A stretch of 45,880 nucleotides of DNA. It comes from Fibrobacter sp. (GTDB lineage Bacteria > Fibrobacterota > Chitinivibrionia > Chitinivibrionales > Chitinispirillaceae). The stretch spans positions 1 through 45,880 of the forward strand of contig JAAYIG010000103.1 in the NCBI GenBank assembly GCA_012523595.1, read 5' to 3'. The first letter of the stretch is position 1, and each line of letters opens with the position of its first letter. Shown here piece by piece: positions 45,405 through 45,880 of this stretch. The notes beneath the pieces are model-generated. The model worked only from the letters and a program-made list of their open reading frames with translations. It was not told where the DNA came from and did no database searches. Both the position numbers and the translations under genes were made by a program.

Positions 45405-45880
45405 CTATGCAGAGCAGTATTCCTCCACCTCAGAAGCACCTTGCTTCACAAGAACAGCAATTGGAGGAATAGTCATTTTTAGAAACCTGGCAATGACAGA
45501 TAAAGGTATGAGCTCCTGCTCATGGGATTGATAACAGAATTCAGCTCGTGCCTTCGACCGCTTGTCCTTCCTTCCCCGCTTCATCAGTTCTTCAAGGGAA
45601 ATGCTGTAAGTCTCACATACCCTCCTGGCAACTTCCTCAAGCACAACATTATATTCAGCCTTCCGATGCTTCCTGTTCAGATAATCTTTGTAGTTCTCCA
45701 ATGCTTTTTTTGCAAATTCAGGATCGCCGATTACCGCCGGCCATCCTTTGCATGAACCGGAGATCTCTGTTGCCTCGATAAATGACAACTCTCCAGCTTG
45801 CTCATTGTTACCGGTCTGACAACTCTCCAAGAGAAACTTCAAATATGAAGAGATAGCACTTGATTCAGTCTCTCCAAAGA
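45405..45880 (-). CDS. C-terminal part of a REP-associated (Y1-type) transposase, cut by the right window edge
   Basis: The minus-strand frame is open to the window edge, so the catalytic HUH/Y1 domain, if intact, lies outside. The first visible residues (FGETESSAISSYLKFLLES) fit the 'Fg...A...Y..Fl' stretch after that domain. The rest (VIGDPEFAKKAL, EEVARRVCETYSISLEELMKRGRK, ARAEFCYQSHEQELIPLSVIARFLKMTIPPIAVLVKQG) is the DnaA-C-like helix-turn-helix domain common at the end of REP-associated tyrosine transposases. Such proteins recognise REP hairpins, and one REP-like hairpin is at 36912. The TTG at 45842 is not a real start. I cannot tell whether the full gene is intact. Confidence 0.72.
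   Translation of the reverse strand, partial: FGETESSAISSYLKFLLESCQTGNNEQAGELSFIEATEISGSCKGWPAVIGDPEFAKKALENYKDYLNRKHRKAEYNVVLEEVARRVCETYSISLEELMKRGRKDKRSKARAEFCYQSHEQELIPLSVIARFLKMTIPPIAVLVKQGASEVEEYCSA

Noticed and set aside
1-45880. SusC/SusD-type polysaccharide utilisation locus, CRISPR array, tRNA or rRNA genes
   Set aside because: No SusC/SusD proteins, no regularly spaced repeats and no structured RNA genes were recognised in the window.

Overview
The window is a plant-cell-wall degradation locus from a Gram-negative bacterium. Almost every enzyme has an N-terminal signal peptide and a C-terminal domain of about 70 residues built like a type IX secretion (T9SS/Por) sorting tail: a 'YDLKGKVV'-like strand, then 'LPxGxYvvkv', then a short basic end. 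The CE6 acetylxylan esterase with CBM6, the many CBM-bearing GH43 and GH30 enzymes, the T9SS tails and the absence of any SusC/SusD pair point to Fibrobacterota (Fibrobacter/Chitinispirillum-like). This is inference; another T9SS-bearing phylum is not excluded. I see no rRNA, tRNA, CRISPR array or prophage.

Layout. (a) 3-2534: a GH31 alpha-glycosidase cut by the left edge. (b) 2865-9125: CE1 esterase, GH43 and a GH43-like propeller enzyme. (c) 9396-18164: GH30_8-type glucuronoxylanase, GH43-CBM6, GH30 beta-1,6-galactanase-like and CE6 esterase. (d) 18420-32365: a GH141-like beta-helix protein followed by an unusual module: an HzsA-related di-haem protein with a sorting tail, a small tailed protein, a beta-propeller/di-haem peroxidase-like protein, an outer-membrane barrel, a chorismatase/RidA-fold protein, and ResB and CcsA/ResC for haem attachment. 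(e) 32520-36733, minus strand: PL11 rhamnogalacturonan lyase and GH43 arabinanase. (f) 37043-39506: a PIN-domain protein, then a sodium-coupled NSS transporter with its MetS-like small subunit. (g) 39694-44708, minus strand: a second GH30 beta-1,6-galactanase-like enzyme and a second PL11 lyase with CBM32. (h) The right edge is the C-terminal part of a REP-associated (Y1) transposase, with short repeats on its 3' side.

How the genes may work together. The left half fits acetylated (glucurono)arabinoxylan; the right half fits rhamnogalacturonan I with arabinan and beta-1,6-galactan side chains. Each of the three plus-strand gene runs (b, c, d) is preceded, 89-124 bases before its start codon, by the same palindrome, TGTTCC-N7-GGAACA followed by CTTTTT. 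That suggests one shared control element, and it would place the cytochrome module under the same control as the xylan enzymes.

The most novel content is the cytochrome/chorismatase-fold/ResBC module, the three-copy palindrome, and the C-terminal cassette (InlB-like repeat, CBM4_9-like domain, sorting tail) shared among unrelated catalytic domains.
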